A stretch of 64,000 nt of DNA from Epiperipatus broadwayi. Its lineage: Eukaryota > Onychophora > Udeonychophora > Euonychophora > Peripatidae. A program made the translations under genes and the position numbers. The stretch is from positions 872,001 to 936,000 of the forward strand of contig JAQFVV010012672.1 in NCBI GenBank assembly GCA_028023455.1, read 5' to 3'. Under the pieces are notes generated by a model. The model ran no database searches. It saw only the letters and a program-made list of their open reading frames with translations, and was not told the origin of the DNA. Shown here piece after piece: positions 35,395 to 45,064 of this stretch (positions are counted from its first letter, which is position 1; each line of letters opens with the position of its first letter).

Positions 35395-35670
35395 TTAAAA
35401 ATAAAAAGAGAGATCAAAAAGGAAATACATGAGTGATAGAACAAACAAATATCACCGAGTGCATTGGAAGAATTAAAAGATTGAAATGACACTGTGTGTA
35501 CGTATTTCTAAAAAATAATAATAATAGATGGATAGTTGCAGTCTTAAAATGGATCCCAAAAGTTGGTAAAAAACCTAGACAGAGACTACATGTCAAATGG
35601 ATAAGATAAAAATTTGTTGGGATGCTGTGGAGAAAGTCCTTTATCTTGCAATGGATTGATAATGTTTGTT
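35395..35670 (+). mobile_element. RTE-type LINE, 3'-end fragment
   Basis: Matches the last part of 55440-55735: GAACAAACAAATATCACCGA, GGAAGAATTAAAAGATTGAA, ATAATAGATGGATAGTTGCA, then CAATGGATTGATAATG and a GATGATG tail. Heavily mutated. Confidence 0.65.
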
Positions 35671-35679
35671 AAGTGATGA

Positions 35680-38100
35680 TGTTCAGCTTGATTTTTCTGG
35701 TATTCATCATCAGAGGGCATAAATAATAAATTATTTGTTATTGGACTTAATATTTTAAAATATAAAATCTGACGCTAATAAACACCATCAAATTAATGTC
35801 AACATTAAGACATAATATTATTAAAGAGCAGGCATGATACTTTTTATTGTATTCACATGTATAAATGCTAAATACTAAACTAAGCATATATTAAAAACTA
35901 TAAAAACTTGGGATCATTAAGAAAATATTGAGATCATTAGAATGATCAGCTTAAACTATGAACCATAATTAACCTTCAATATACTGACTACAACCAAACT
36001 AATCATATATCTTGCAAATAAAGTATGTATATTAAAGTGATTCTTTGGATTTCTACAGAGCTGATTTACAATGTAATTTTTAACCCTAGGGATCATTTAC
36101 TTATTTCTAAAAAAAAAAGCAAACCCATATATACATTAACATATTTTGCAAAAAAAAAAAGCAGACCCATATATATAACAAATTTTGTAGTTTATGTGTG
36201 TAAGATTTTAATTTAAAAATTTCAGCATTTTGACTTGATCACACTAGCCCTCAACAGAAAAATGAAAACTACATAATTGTAGAGGTGTAAACAATGTTAA
36301 TAAAAATAATTGTAGAGACACTAGAAACTCCACAACTAAAAAAATAAGGATATAAAATTTAAAAAATAATAATAAATAAAAATTCAGGGAAATTTGTTTT
36401 TTAATTTTTTTTTTCAAATAGAAGGAAGTTTACACGTGTCATAACATTTGTTGATACAATTTGTTCTTTTTAGCATCACAATAGCTTTTGCCTCTATAAT
36501 TACATAGTTTTCATTTCCCAGTTTAGGGCTTGTGTAGTCAAGTCAAAACACTGAAAATTTTAAATTAAAATCTTACACGGATGAACCCACAAAATATGTT
36601 TTTTATATATGCAACCTGTGAAAACATTTGTATATATGCATATGGTACAAGAAAGTTGGCATTTGATAATATTTAAAAGCTAAAAAAATAAAAATTAGAA
36701 ATAGTCCAATAAACACTATTTGGATTGGTTTTTTTTGTTACTGTAATTTATTTCTAGATACATACAATGAAAGTTATTTGTGTGATGATATTATCTTATT
36801 TAATTGAGATAAAATTAAAGTTGGAAGGAATAGAAATACATACACATTGTTGATACAGATAGATAAAAAGGAAATTCCAAATGCAAATGATTACCAGCAG
36901 AATAATATCCTTCTAACACTAATTAAAAAAAAGCACCAAACTTGTGTATTCCGATAAGGAAACAAAAGATAAAAATATATATGCAGAAACAGGGTCAATC
37001 AGGGAGAGGAGCAGCTGCCTGGGCCTTGCAATATTAGAGGCCTCAACTCAATATGTTAAACAAAAATATAGAAGGCAAAGTGATGTTATGGCTCATACAA
37101 TGACCTTAAATTTAGTTAAATTCCCCCAAAAATGTTAGAGAAAAACTTTTCCAAGCAGACATACCATGAGACAAAAATGTAAGCAGTTTAGGGATGAGTT
37201 GCCAATTTAGTGACCATTTAGAACTGATTGTCTCAGCCCCCTGTCAGTCAGTTTAAGTGCTAGGGGGAATCTATCCTATCTAAGTGCTATCTGGATCTGA
37301 TTTGCTTGCTTGTTTCTGCGACCCAAACTGTTCCTGAAATCCTGTTTTTATCCCTGTAAGTAAAAACTCTCATTTCTTCTCTTTCTCTCACCATGTTCTT
37401 ATTTTAAATTTTGAAGGGCCTCTAAAATATTAGTTGGCCCAAGCCTTGCATTTTTTCTGAAAGGCCCTGCACAGAAATCTCAAAACTGTTCAAGATATAA
37501 AAAGAAATGGACAACTTTAAAGAGGGGTTTTTTTTTTTGCTGGAGGTTTTCTTGGGTCCTGGATGAAGTGAGAGGACAGAAGGGGCTAAGTGCTGTTTTT
37601 TATTCTCACAACTGCAATAAAATGCTTCGAACCAAGACTATCTTACATGCAAAACCAATTTGTCTAGTGTGGGGAAAAATCAAAGCGTTTTCTGACATTT
37701 TCCCTCACAAAAAAGTCACCTAGAAGTTTTGAATCTCACTGTGATAATATAATTAAATTAAAGTTAACTACCACTGTGTTCTTCATTCCAGGACCATGCA
37801 TAGTATAACCAATGATCCATGTAACACTGAGGAACTTACTGGTAAGATACTAGTCATAAAATAAATCATATTTGAGTAAATATGTGTACAAATTAAACTA
37901 TAACTTACTATATCAATAAAGAGATTGTTTTTCCCCTCAATTCTTCAAGAATCTTTTGATCAGCGACTTAAGAAAATTTGAATATGAACTATGTAATTAT
38001 TTGATAAACATTATTATCTGGGTGTGCATGTTCTTTCCATTATAATAATAATTCCATTTTTTTATTTTATGTCATAATTATAGTCTAATACTTTAGTTAA
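35680..38100. other. Stretch without recognisable genes; GC-richer island at 36.95-37.6 kb
   Basis: The section 36944-37600 is GC-richer than its surroundings (for example GGGCCTTGCAATATTAGAGG) and holds one 64-codon frame, but no motif was recognised. It could be part of an LTR or of an old gene, without evidence for either. Confidence 0.35.
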
Positions 38101-38256
38101 TTTGTTTTAAGATTTGAAATACAGGCATCCTTATACCTGGAACTTAATTGTAAATATAGGGGATTTAAACTCAGACTTTCAAGCAACCTTCAACTATCCA
38201 CACTATTTCATACTACTGATACATATGGCCACACACATATAGAAAAGGTGAATGAT

Positions 38257-38300
38257 CAATATATATATATATTGTGCTGAATCAGCACTCAATGATTGGT
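38257..38300 (-). ncRNA. Hammerhead-like core (family B), degenerate
   Basis: ACCAA is followed by TCATTGA where CTGATGA stands in sister copies; stem II (GTGCT/AGCAC) is kept; the GAAA box is lost in an AT run. Listed because its stem II is conserved while both core boxes are gone. Confidence 0.3.
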
Positions 38301-38870
38301 CCAGATTATCATCTCCCACACATATATATAATCAGTGCTTAGTTTATATTAAGATAGTAAATCTTTATACTTTAATGGACAGGCTCAACCTCCAACTCTT
38401 CATCCATCTACACCAGTGAAAATCTGATGATAGAATGCCCAAATCCCATGCTGATGCCAATATTGTTGTTATGACCATGTTAATCTCAAGTCACTCTGAC
38501 TCCTCATGTATAGGACAGTATCCATTTAAATACATAAAAGATGGATGGGTAGAATGCAGGCTTAAGGTTTAAGATTTGAAATACAGGCATTCTTATACCT
38601 GGAAGTTAATTGTAAATATAGGGGATTTGAATTGTATTTTAAATATGTACAGGACATAATCCATTTACCTACATATATGAGGGATGGGCAGACATTACAG
38701 CACCATATTTAATATATGAATTTTTTCTACAGTACAGATTTTTCCATAACTGCACCACAATCTGTAATATATGTGGTTTGAACTCAAGATTTTCACACAA
38801 CCCTCATTTATCCATGCTATCTCATACTGCTGATACCCATGATCACACACACATGCCAAAAAGACAAACC

Positions 38871-38914
38871 ACCAATATACATATTTCATGCTAAACCAGC
38901 ACTCATCAGTTGGT
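38871..38914 (-). ncRNA. Hammerhead ribozyme candidate (family B), all core boxes intact
   Basis: Minus strand: ACCAA, CTGATGA, GTGCTGGTTTAGCAT (4-bp TGCT/AGCA stem II closed by a G-U pair), GAAA, TATGTAT (with the last A of GAAA, a 3-bp stem III of ATA/TAT with loop TG), A as the cleavage-site base, then TTGGT pairing 5 bp with the opening ACCAA. Boxes are in the order and spacing of a type I hammerhead with minimal stem III, as reported for Penelope-like retroelements and SINE-like schistosome repeats. Activity is inferred. Confidence 0.58.
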
Positions 38915-39339
38915 CCAGATTATCATCTCCACACACATATACAATCAATGCTCAGCTTATATTAAGATAGCCAATCTTCATGCTTTAATAAACAGGCTTT
39001 AATCCACTCCACCCCACAACTCTTCAACTGCCCATTTCATTGAAAATCTGATGAAGGAATGTTCAAAATCCACATTGGTGCCAACCTTCTCATCCTACCC
39101 ATGTTGCCCATAAGTCACTTTGACGCTCATGTACAGAACATAATTCATTTACATATATATATACAAGAGATGAAAAGACCTTACAGCCCTATATTTAATA
39201 TAATTTTTTCTATAGTACAGGCCTTTCAATACCTGCACTCCAATATGTAATATATAGGGGTTTGAATTCAGACTTTCACCTGACCTCAACTATTTATGCT
39301 ATCTCATACTGCTGATACATTTGATTACATAGATGAGGA

Positions 39340-39690
39340 GTCAGTGAGTTATGGTCAACATGGGTAGGATGAGACAGTTGGCACCACTGTGGGCTTTGAG
39401 TATTCTGTCATCAGATTTTCAATGAAGTGGATGATTGAAGAATTGTGGGGTGGAATGGATTGAAGCCTGTCTATTAAAGTATGAAGATTGGCTATCTTAA
39501 TATAAGCTGAGCATTGATTGTATATATGTGTGGAGATGATAATCTGGACCATGAGGGTTGGTTTAGCACGAAATACGCATATTGGTGATTGTTTATCTTT
39601 TCAACATGTGTGATCAAGTGTATCAGCAGTATGAGATAGAGTGGATAGTTGAGGGTCGTGAAAATCTGAGTTCAAACCCTCTATATATTG
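39340..39690 (+). repeat. Family B inverted unit
   Basis: Reverse complement of much of 38830-39125: GATTGAAGCCTGTCTATTAA, TAAGCTGAGCATTGATTGTA, then the core region at 39546-39586, then GTATCAGCAGTATGAGATAG and TCTGAGTTCAAACCCTC. It closes the minus array, giving a tandem-plus-inverted end. Confidence 0.7.
39546..39586 (+). ncRNA. Hammerhead-like core (family B), first box deleted
   Basis: A short deletion merges ACCAA and CTGATGA into ACCATGAGG. The second half is intact: GGTTTAGCAC, GAAA, TACGCAT, A, TTGGTG. Compared with 38871-38914, this copy shows that GAAA followed by a short stem III and TTGGT is the ancestral state. Confidence 0.35.
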
Positions 39691-39949
39691 TAATTTAAAT
39701 AAATTTGAAATACATCAACTGTATATACATACACACTCATCTCTGCATTATTTTCCAATATTATCTTGCTAAGAATATGAGAACATCATAAGTTCTCAAA
39801 AGCACTCAGCCACATAATTTTTATAGATCTAATAAACTTCTCTATTAATATGTATAAACACACATATTACATCTTTATGAGAAGTATAAACAGTTAACTC
39901 TTCATTAAAATAGCTATAGTAAATTTTAATGACAAATTATAACCTCTTA

Positions 39950-40600
39950 GGTGATATATAGTCATTATAATGTTTCAAGAAGTACATTTTTTGAGATTAA
40001 AAATATTATAAAGAACATAAATAATATGTATAAGGGGAAAGAAGATTAATTCTTAAACCTGTATATATAAAAAAATTAATTTAGGAAATTTAATTAACAA
40101 AACAGAATATCAAGAAATGGAAAAAAATGAATGGAATTTATATAGTCATTATAATGTTTCAAGAAGTACATTTTTTGAGATTAAAAATATTATAAAGAAT
40201 CTATAAATTAATTACATGTATAAGGGGAAAGAAGATTAATTTACTTGAATACCAAAATCAAGTATATCATAAAAGAAATTAATTTCAGGACAATTTATAT
40301 ATTGTTAATTTATAATTACTACGAAGTATCAAGTAAATGAGAAAAAAATGAATGGAATTTATATTATAGAATGTAAATAGGCTGATTATATATTTTAAGT
40401 TAATTTAGAAATAGAATGAATAAAAAATTGTATAAGAATTTGAATAAATTGATTACATTTATAAATTAATAAAATAAAATAATTTATTTGAATATTCCAA
40501 AATCAAGTTATCATGAAAGTATTTGAAGAAGAGATTTCTACTACATATTTATATATTGTTAATTTATAGTTTACTACGAAGTATTAAATTACAAGATGCT
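39950..40600. repeat. Imperfect tandem repeats, ~190-240-bp units
   Basis: TAGTCATTATAATGTTTCAA and GAAGTACATTTTTTGAGATT occur at about 39958 and 40141; GTATAAGGGGAAAGAAGATT at about 40029 and 40217; AAAAAATGAATGGAATTTAT at about 40122 and 40347; ATATATTGTTAATTTATA and TACTACGAAGTAT at about 40297 and 40552. Non-coding. Confidence 0.75.
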
Positions 40601-40609
40601 AAAACCTTG

Positions 40610-41285
40610 ACAAGACCAATCAAATGTTATCTCTTATTTATTAAATCTAATTACTGAAATAAATTTGATACAAACAAGTTCAAGTAATAATGAACAATAA
40701 GATATTGTCTTTATATTCACTATTAAAGAGTTTATTAAAATTTATGAAGCAATTTTAAAAATTCTGATGCTAGAATAAAATTATATTAAGAAAAACTACT
40801 GCCAATGTTGATCAAGTGCTTATCTTGTTCATAGTAATCCAATGCCTAATTATTCTATTCACCTTTGGAATGAGAAATTAACATAGACATGAATATACAA
40901 TTATGTGACTGTGAATATTACATAAAATTGTATTTAATGTATATTTTTCTAATTGAAGTCAGATTGATGTAATAAAATAACCACAATGACCAAAAAATAA
41001 CACTTATTCACTATTGGTAACAGTTTGCAAGTGCTGATTATACTTTCAGCACAATTTATTCTTTCTAGTATCTTTAATTTTTAGAGCTATGTCTCATACA
41101 TTGAACAATGTTTAAAAATTACTGTAAAATAACACATGAAGATTTATGATTTCTTCAAGTAAATTACATATTTATAGCTGCTGATGAAGTATTTATTAAA
41201 ATAACTGGAATTATATATTTTATAAATAAAAAATCAATTTATTCAAATATTTCATCACTGCATTTGACAATATATATATTTTTAT
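40610..41285. other. Stretch without recognisable genes
   Basis: AT-rich, no motif. Confidence 0.4.
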
Positions 41286-41413
41286 AATGTAATATCTTAT
41301 TCAAACAAAGGCAAAACTCCATACAGTAGCATCATTCAATGCAAACCAGAGTAATCAATGGATGCAGGAAGGTTTGTGCATAAAAGACCTATCTAGTGCC
41401 TACTCATCCAATA

Positions 41414-41455
41414 TCCCCAGACTAGTTTCTAGCTTGCGGCATTCATCAGCGAGGA
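41414..41455 (-). ncRNA. Hammerhead ribozyme candidate (family A), core boxes intact
   Basis: Minus strand: TCCTCG, CTGATGA, ATGCCGCAAGCTA (weak 2-bp GC/GC stem II), GAAA, C-TA-G, TC, TGGGGA. TCCTCG and TGGGGA pair over 6 bp with G-U pairs. GTC is the usual cleavage triplet. The two-base stem III loop and weak stem II make activity as a monomer doubtful; a dimer could fold better, as proposed for minimal hammerheads. Confidence 0.5.
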
Positions 41456-41767
41456 GCCCTGGATCTGAGAGCACTGCACCTAGATCTTAGGATTTTAATT
41501 ACAATCCTCCAGCAGTCACATTTTACTATTACTTAATTATAAAGCGTTGAGACCAAAATGAAAAACACAATGTTTTCAATTCAAGCATGTTAACTTGTAT
41601 AGTCATATAGATCTGAACTCAGTTCAGCATCCATACTTTTTTGTATCTTTGGTTCTTTAATAACAAGTCACCTTAATCATATTTAGCACCACTGGTATTA
41701 AAAAGGTGTCTGCTGGAGGGTTGCATTAGATCCTAAGATCTAGGTGCAGTGCTCTCAGATTCAAGGC

Positions 41768-41809
41768 TCCACACTAATAAAAACCACAAGCTAGAAACTA
41801 GTCTGGGGA
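41768..41809 (+). ncRNA. Hammerhead-like core (family A), first box damaged
   Basis: TCCACA, CTAATAA, AAACCACAAGCTA, GAAA, CTAGTC, TGGGGA. Two changes in the first box; the second box and GTC are intact. Confidence 0.35.
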
Positions 41810-42221
41810 TATTGGATGAGTATGCACTAGATAGGACTTTTATGTACAAACCTTCCTACATCATTGATTTCTCTGGCTTGCATTGAGTGGTGCTACTGTA
41901 TAGAGTTTTGTCTCTGAGTAAATAGCTTGTGTAAGCATAAAAGAATGGTGATCATGTGATGTTTAGTGGTTTAATATCAATCCTGCCTAATAGGATTATG
42001 ATCACTGTGGTTATTAAAGAACCGAAGACATTAAAACATATGGATACTGAACTGAATTAAAGATCGATATGACTGTACAAGCTCATGAACTTACCTTGAA
42101 AACATTACCATGTTTTCATTTTGGACTCAAAGCTTTATAGTTAGCTAATAAGATAAAAGGTGGCTGCAGGAAGGTTGCATTAGATCCTAAGATGTAGGTG
42201 CAGTGCTCTCAGATCCAAGGC

Positions 42222-42263
42222 TCCTCACTAATGAAAGCCACAAGTTAGAAACTAGTCTGGGGA
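42222..42263 (+). ncRNA. Hammerhead-like core (family A), G5 changed
   Basis: TCCTCA, CTAATGA, AAGCCACAAGTTA, GAAA, CTAGTC, TGGGGA. Stem I pairs over 6 bp (one G-U). The only core fault is A for G in CTGATGA. Confidence 0.42.
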
Positions 42264-42374
42264 TATTGGATAAGTAGGCACTAGATAGTGATTTTATGCA
42301 CAAACCTTCCAGCATCCATTGATTACTCCGGCTTCTACTGAGTGGCACTACTGTATGAAGTTTTGTCTTTGTTT

Positions 42375-42735
42375 AAATAGCACGTGTAAGCATTAAGAAT
42401 GATGATGATGTGATGTTTAGTAGTATCTTATTTAAAAATATCTGCAAAAGCTGTTAGCATAATCATCTTTTTTTTTTTTTTTTTTTTTTCCCCACCCTTT
42501 CCCAAAAATTTTTTATTTTTTTTACAATTTTAATCTAATTCCACTGAAGTTTTTTCTTCGTTTAAATAGCACGTGTAAGCATTAAGAATGATGATCATGT
42601 GATGTTTAGTAGTATCTTATTTAAAAATATCTGCAAAAGCTGTTAGCATAATCATGTATTCGTATTTGTTTACTTTTCCATACCATTTCTCAAAAATTCT
42701 TTTATTTTTTTTACCATTTTAATCTACTTCCACCA
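42375..42735. repeat. Direct duplication of the family A tail, ~180-bp units
   Basis: GTTTAAATAGCACGTGTAAG, TGTGATGTTTAGTAGTATCT and TCTGCAAAAGCTGTTAGCAT occur in both units (42371 and 42560 starts). Unit one contains a T run of about 22 followed by CCCCACCC where unit two has ordinary sequence. Confidence 0.8.
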
Positions 42736-43153
42736 ATATTTTCACACATGAATAGAATTCTATCAACTTTTTTTTAATTGTAATTTCCTCTCTTTATATA
42801 TATTTCATAATTTTCTTTTCTTAAACTACATCCTAAGAAAAAATACAGTATAATTTTAAATTAGCAATTACACATATCACATGATATACAAGTTTTCTCT
42901 GTTTTATATATTTTTACTAAATTTCTTGCATTTGTCCTAAACAATAACTTTTGTTTCCATCAGATTCAGTTTTAATATTGATTGTCCAGAACATTAGCAT
43001 TTTTTTTTTTCATTTAGATTTAAACTTTCTCTCTCTATTTCCACCCAATAAATAATTAATCATTCTATTCAATTCTTTAACCATATTATGTCTTCTCCAT
43101 GCTTCACTGCGATGATAGATTCTAGAGTTCAAGATTTATAGATTGCACTTTTT

Positions 43154-43246
43154 TCCCCTCTATGTCAAATGTGTTTACCAGGAAGCAAAACCGGGCCAGC
43201 TTCTTGGAAGGCAGCTACACTAACCACTAGGCCACCAATACTTGAC
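43154..43246 (-). mobile_element. tRNA-derived SINE with imperfect target-site duplication
   Basis: Minus strand GTCAAGTATTGGTGGCCTAG then TGGTTAGTGTAGCTGCCTTC (A-box side), and CCCGGTTTTGCTTCC (B-box side, mutated). Flanks are GATTGCACTTTT at 43141-43152 and GATTGCATTTT at 43250-43260, differing by one base. It belongs to the family at 8.8 and 9.8 kb but is older. Confidence 0.65.
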
Positions 43247-43264
43247 ATGGATTGCATTTTAATT

Positions 43265-44835
43265 TCTCAAATGTTCAAACTTCACATGAACTCCCAAGCA
43301 ATAAATAACATTTATTTACTACAATATATGCCAAATATTCTTATACTACCACATTTACACTTTTTTTTATAGACACATGAAAATACATTTTTCTACATAT
43401 ACTAGAACATATCACTTGATGTGCTTTTCATTTAAACTAAGCAAAACTAAGTCTAGCTACTTATCATCAATTTTTAATTATCTCTTAAAAAGTGATTATG
43501 CCATTTTTCTTAGTATATATAGCTTTATCCACAACTGATATTTTCCAATTTCTTTCTAAATCTTATCCAAATTTGTATTTTTTTAAACCTTAGCATCACT
43601 CCCATAACAGATTAAGTACAAGTACTTCTTTCAGTATGATTCTACTATTATTCTATTAGGAAACAAAATCATTTCATTCTTTCTGCTTCTTGTTTTTATG
43701 ATTGTCATTTTTCCATTCTAATTTCATATGCCAGATTGATTCAATTTTTTTATGGCAAATTCTGATTCCTATGCTATGATTTTCCATGCATTATTTTCTA
43801 AGTTTACTTTAAATATTGCTAATGCATTGTTGGACAACAAAAAAGTTTGCCAACAATAAACAAATCACAACAAACTTGTTTCTAGTTATGAATTATCACA
43901 TAGATACAAGAAATACGTATTTTGAGATCTCTGAAAGTTAGCAGATTCATAGTAGTTTTTATTACTTGATAATTGACCAAAATATTTCCTTTTTGAATGT
44001 GAAAAAAGATCCTCTTAATTAATAAATAATATTTAAAATTCTTTGTGTGTTTACCTACTTACTACCCAATCAAATAAGTACAAATGATTTTTTTCTGTAA
44101 AGCAGAACTATGCGAATTAATTTTAAAAAGTTCTTAATTGCTTGCATTAGATGTGGTTGATATTTTTGGTATCAAGTTTTTTTTTGTAAAAGACTATTTT
44201 CATTTTTTATATTTACAATTCTAATGAACATACAAACTTATTCTAATGAACCAATTAATAATTTGTAATACATTTTCTGCAATAAATATGATATAGAATG
44301 CAATTTTTCCTATTTTTATTTATTTATTAATAACTATTTTTAATTAATTATTTGGAATAATTGAGTTATAATTCATATTATATTTTGCATTTTATTTATA
44401 AACTGTAATGAGTTATGATTATCATATCTGTGATTAGAAAAAGCTAAAAATAGAGTTATTTTAAAGGAAATGAATGATTGATTAGTATTTTGTTAAAAAT
44501 AAATTGATATTTAAATAAAGGAAATATCAAAATTAATCTGTGCTTGAATTCCTCCAAATATTTGATCCACCAATGCTTGTTAGCTATGTGATCTATAAAC
44601 TGAAGATACATAAATTTATAAAATAATACGTAAGAAAGTGAGATGAGAAATAAGAGAAACTACACACACAGATTTCATATGATTAATTAAATAAGCATTC
44701 TAAATAATATACAAATAGAAGTAAGGGCATGAAACAATTTCTAATATTTATCAGCATAATGCTCATTAATTTTTGCAAAATGAATATCGGTTACAAATTA
44801 ATTCTTACTTATATATATTTAAAACATAATTTATT
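43265..44835. other. Stretch without recognisable genes
   Basis: AT-rich, T-rich in the first half; nothing recognised. Confidence 0.4.
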
Positions 44836-44843
44836 TATTTAAA

Positions 44844-45054
44844 GTTATTGCGAGAGACTTAGAGTGCAATCGACTGATAACCAGAAAACCCTATTGATTG
44901 ATTTAGCTCACCCTATATTGAAAAGTACTACACAGAACAAAAGAAAAAAACCAGTCATGAGTGCTTGCATAATTCGGACATACATGGATTCTCTAAGAAT
45001 AATAAAAAGTTGTATGGGTGGCAGGATTAATCTTGCTCTTTGGGAAGCAAACTT
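44844..45054 (+). CDS. Candidate coding exon, product unknown
   Basis: An AG acceptor-like site (TTTATTTAAAG) ends at 44844 and a donor-like AG/GTAAAG is at 45053-45060. Between them one frame is open for about 70 codons, including LLIDLAHPILKSTTQNKRKK, RTYMDSLRIIKSCMGGRINL and ALWEANLG. Residue usage is balanced (W, C, G, R, M and D all present), unlike the low-complexity frames around it, and GC content is higher than in the flanks. I do not recognise the family. It could be an exon of a host gene with distant neighbours or a piece of an unknown element. Confidence 0.35.
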
Positions 45055-45064
45055 AGGTAAAGTT

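Larger units (their letters stand above)
38105..39335 (-). repeat. Family B tandem array, minus orientation
   Basis: At least three related units read on the minus strand. The unit end GAAATACAGGCAT-CTTATACC...GTAAATATAGGGGATTT occurs at about 38115-38175 and 38575-38632, and diverged forms at 38735-38780 and 39215-39260. Each unit has, in minus-strand order, a region with AGCTGAGCATTGATTG-like text, the hammerhead-like core, then GTATCAGCAGTATGAGATAG-type text and a tRNA-like TCTGAGTTCAAATCCCC. Copies at 38257 and 38871 carry the core. An inverted copy follows at 39340-39690. Confidence 0.7.
41290..42430. repeat. Family A array: one minus unit, then tandem plus units
   Basis: A minus unit covers about 41690-41290. 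A plus partial unit (41700-41960) and a full plus unit (41961-42430) follow; the two plus cores start 454 bp apart, giving the monomer length. Plus-unit landmarks in order: GAACCGAAGACATTAAAACA, GGACTCAAAGCTTTATAGTT, GCATTAGATCCTAAGAT, GGTGCAGTGCTCTCAGATCC, the core, GATATTGGATAAGTAGGCAC, ATCCATTGATTACTC and a GTGTAAGCATTAAGAATGAT tail. The minus unit carries the reverse complement of all these parts. Confidence 0.8.

Noticed and set aside
36944-37138. 64-codon frame in the GC-richer island as an exon
   Set aside because: No splice-like edges and no known motif; kept only as a note in the gap entry.
39045-39075. Additional hammerhead core on the plus strand (CTGATGAAGGAATGTTC then AAAAT)
   Set aside because: CTGATGA is present here and in the sister copies at 38425 and 39390 (minus), but GAAA is absent in all and stems I and III cannot be drawn.
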